In this document: in pieces, positions 31,584 to 33,004 of the stretch | How positions within the stretch are numbered: position 1 is the stretch's first letter | How the letters are laid out: each line of letters opens with the position of its first letter | DNA from: Flavobacteriales bacterium | GTDB taxonomy: Bacteria > Bacteroidota > Bacteroidia > Flavobacteriales_D > Parvicellaceae | Direction: 5' to 3' | NCBI GenBank assembly: GCA_025210295.1 | Contig: JAOASC010000021.1 | Location: 1 to 33,004, forward strand | DNA length: 33,004 bases | Position numbers and translations under genes: made by a program | Notes under the pieces: model-generated | Told to the model about the DNA's origin: nothing | The model's input: only the letters and a program-made list of their open reading frames with translations | Database searches by the model: none

Positions 31584-33004
31584 ATGAAAAAGCTTCTGAT
31601 TATCATTCTATTTTTGACTCCTATCCTTTTGATAAGTCAAGAAAATTGTAACAACGGTATAGATGATGATGGAGATGGGTTAATTGACTTATTTGATGAT
31701 GAGTGTGAGTGTGAAGGGTTTTCTTCATCTCAGAATGTTCCTTCTCTTATTCCTAACTATTCTTTTGAAAACAATACAGGTTGTGGTGGTGTTTCCCAAT
31801 TAGGACATGCTGTAACTTGGATACAAGCTAGTAATCCTACTTCTGACTATTGGAATTCATGTGGTGGCGGACCAACTTTTTCTCCTCATCCACAATATCC
31901 TTTACCCGGAGGTGGTGATGGATTTGTAGGGTTTTACAATAATTCTGGTTGGCAAGAGCATATTGGAGCTTGTTTATCTTCTCCAATGGTTGCTGGAAAT
32001 ACTTATATCCTGAGTTGTTGGGTTGCCGGCAGTGGTTTTGGCTCTAGCTACTCTTTACCTTTTAGTATTTATGGGACTCCCAATTGTGCTGACTTACCCT
32101 TTAATTCTAATGGGTGTCCAGTAGGGATAAACGGTTGGTATGAAATGGGAAATACTCAATTAAATCTACCTACGGATAATAGTTGGGTGAATGTCACTTT
32201 TACATTCACTCCTACACAAAACATCAATGCCATTGACTTTGGTGGTTCATGCGCTAACCCTAATGGTGGTTATTTTTACTTGGATGAATTACTCCTTTCC
32301 GAAATTTCAAATTTTTCTTCTATAGAAATTACTCCTAATGGTGGCTGGTGTACTGATGATCTTTCTTTGACAGCATCAACTGATACTTCTGGAGGGACAT
32401 GGCAATGGTATAAAGACAGTATTGCATTAGTTGGTGAGACTAATCCTATACTTAATATTTCTGGTAACAACTATGGTTTAGGGAATTATACGATTAAGTT
32501 GACCATTGGAAATAAATGTGAGACTACAACTTATTCTGTTGAACTTCCTGACTTCCCTACTGCTAATTTTGATTTTGACTCTGTTTGCAACAATAATGTC
32601 ACTTCATTTAATGATCTATCTACTGTTCCTTCTGGAACAATTAATACTTGGGAATGGGATTTTGGAGATGGCAATATCAGTAATAATACTTCTCCTACTC
32701 ACACTTTCTCTAATGATGGTAGTTTTAATGTTCAATTAATTGTTACCAGTGATATTGGTTGTAAGGATACCTTAACTGAAACTGTTCTTGTTTTCCCCAA
32801 TCCACAAACCAACTTTACGGTTGAAGATGTTTGTTTAAATGAGCCCTCAATATTCATGAACACGAGTTCTATTAATGCTCCTGATAATATTGCTACTTAC
32901 AATTGGACCTTTGGTGATGGGAATTCTTCTACCCTAGCTAATCCAAATCATATTTATGCCAATGAGGGAACTTTTCAAGTTAAATTAGTCTTAGCTAGTA
33001 ATAA
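31584..33004 (+). CDS. Large PKD-repeat surface protein, N-terminal part (runs off window)
   Basis: Open frame from an ATG to the window end, at least 473 residues. Signal peptide MKKLLIIILFLTPILLIS, cut before QENCN. Then a calcium-binding-like acidic motif CNNGIDDDGDGLIDLFDDEC, an adhesion or carbohydrate-binding-like sandwich starting LIPNYSFENNTGC and ending YFYLDELLLSEI, an Ig-like segment (about 250-310), and at least two PKD repeats with WEWDFGDGN...HTFSNDGSFNVQLIV and YNWTFGDGN...HIYANEGTFQVKLVL. This layout is typical of very large gliding/adhesion proteins of Flavobacteriales that end in a type IX secretion signal; that end is outside the window. A poly-T stretch (31518-31539) precedes the gene. 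Confidence 0.9.
   Translation, partial: MKKLLIIILFLTPILLISQENCNNGIDDDGDGLIDLFDDECECEGFSSSQNVPSLIPNYSFENNTGCGGVSQLGHAVTWIQASNPTSDYWNSCGGGPTFSPHPQYPLPGGGDGFVGFYNNSGWQEHIGACLSSPMVAGNTYILSCWVAGSGFGSSYSLPFSIYGTPNCADLPFNSNGCPVGINGWYEMGNTQLNLPTDNSWVNVTFTFTPTQNINAIDFGGSCANPNGGYFYLDELLLSEISNFSSIEITPNGGWCTDDLSLTASTDTSGGTWQWYKDSIALVGETNPILNISGNNYGLGNYTIKLTIGNKCETTTYSVELPDFPTANFDFDSVCNNNVTSFNDLSTVPSGTINTWEWDFGDGNISNNTSPTHTFSNDGSFNVQLIVTSDIGCKDTLTETVLVFPNPQTNFTVEDVCLNEPSIFMNTSSINAPDNIATYNWTFGDGNSSTLANPNHIYANEGTFQVKLVLASN

Noticed and set aside
32276..32739. Short frames on both strands inside the PKD protein
   Set aside because: The long uninterrupted plus frame from 31584 with signal peptide and PKD motifs explains the region.

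Overview
The window reads as an AT-rich chromosomal segment of a Bacteroidota bacterium, most likely order Flavobacteriales. The evidence is a TonB-dependent receptor with a carboxypeptidase-like N-terminus paired with a DUF4249 lipoprotein, DUF481 and PKD-repeat secreted proteins, a TPR-type sensor kinase, several TAnnTTTG (-7) promoter boxes of the Bacteroidota sigma factor, and few Shine-Dalgarno sequences. No plasmid, phage, IS, CRISPR or complete RNA gene was found.

Layout. 1-347: about two copies of a ~171-bp tandem repeat carrying a broken tRNA-like 3' half and a terminator. 353-3821 (-): DUF2255-like protein, secreted cysteine-type alpha/beta hydrolase, short-chain dehydrogenase, AraC regulator. 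The first two genes share a promoter signature that may be the AraC operator. 4245-6217 (+): secreted class 3 lipase and ChbG/YdjC deacetylase, closed by a bidirectional terminator. 6333-8165 (-): lipoprotein S41 peptidase. 8336-11155 (-): arginyl-tRNA synthetase and arginase, separated by a terminator-like hairpin abutting the argS start. 11270-14422 (-): TonB receptor plus DUF4249 operon. 14565-17012 (-): Lon protease.

17273-21890 (+): three exported proteins of unknown function tightly linked to a TPR sensor histidine kinase with no response regulator beside it. This is the best candidate for an undescribed envelope-sensing unit. 21896-26383: TraB/GumN protein, a TPR-only protein, a small membrane protein and an M13 metallopeptidase lipoprotein. 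26582-29315 (+): pdxJ operon with a YbfF-like esterase, an unknown protein and a Dph6-like PP-loop ATPase. 29312-31514: divergent DUF481 barrel protein and hutF, both with -7 boxes almost touching the start codon. 31584-end (+): N-terminal part of a large PKD-repeat surface protein running off the window.

Most of the window is ordinary metabolism and envelope biology. The unusual parts are the repeat array at the left edge, the paired promoter motifs around 3.4 and 3.85 kb, the direct repeats before the lipase, and the unknown exported-protein/kinase operon. All functions are assigned by reading motifs; no database search was run.
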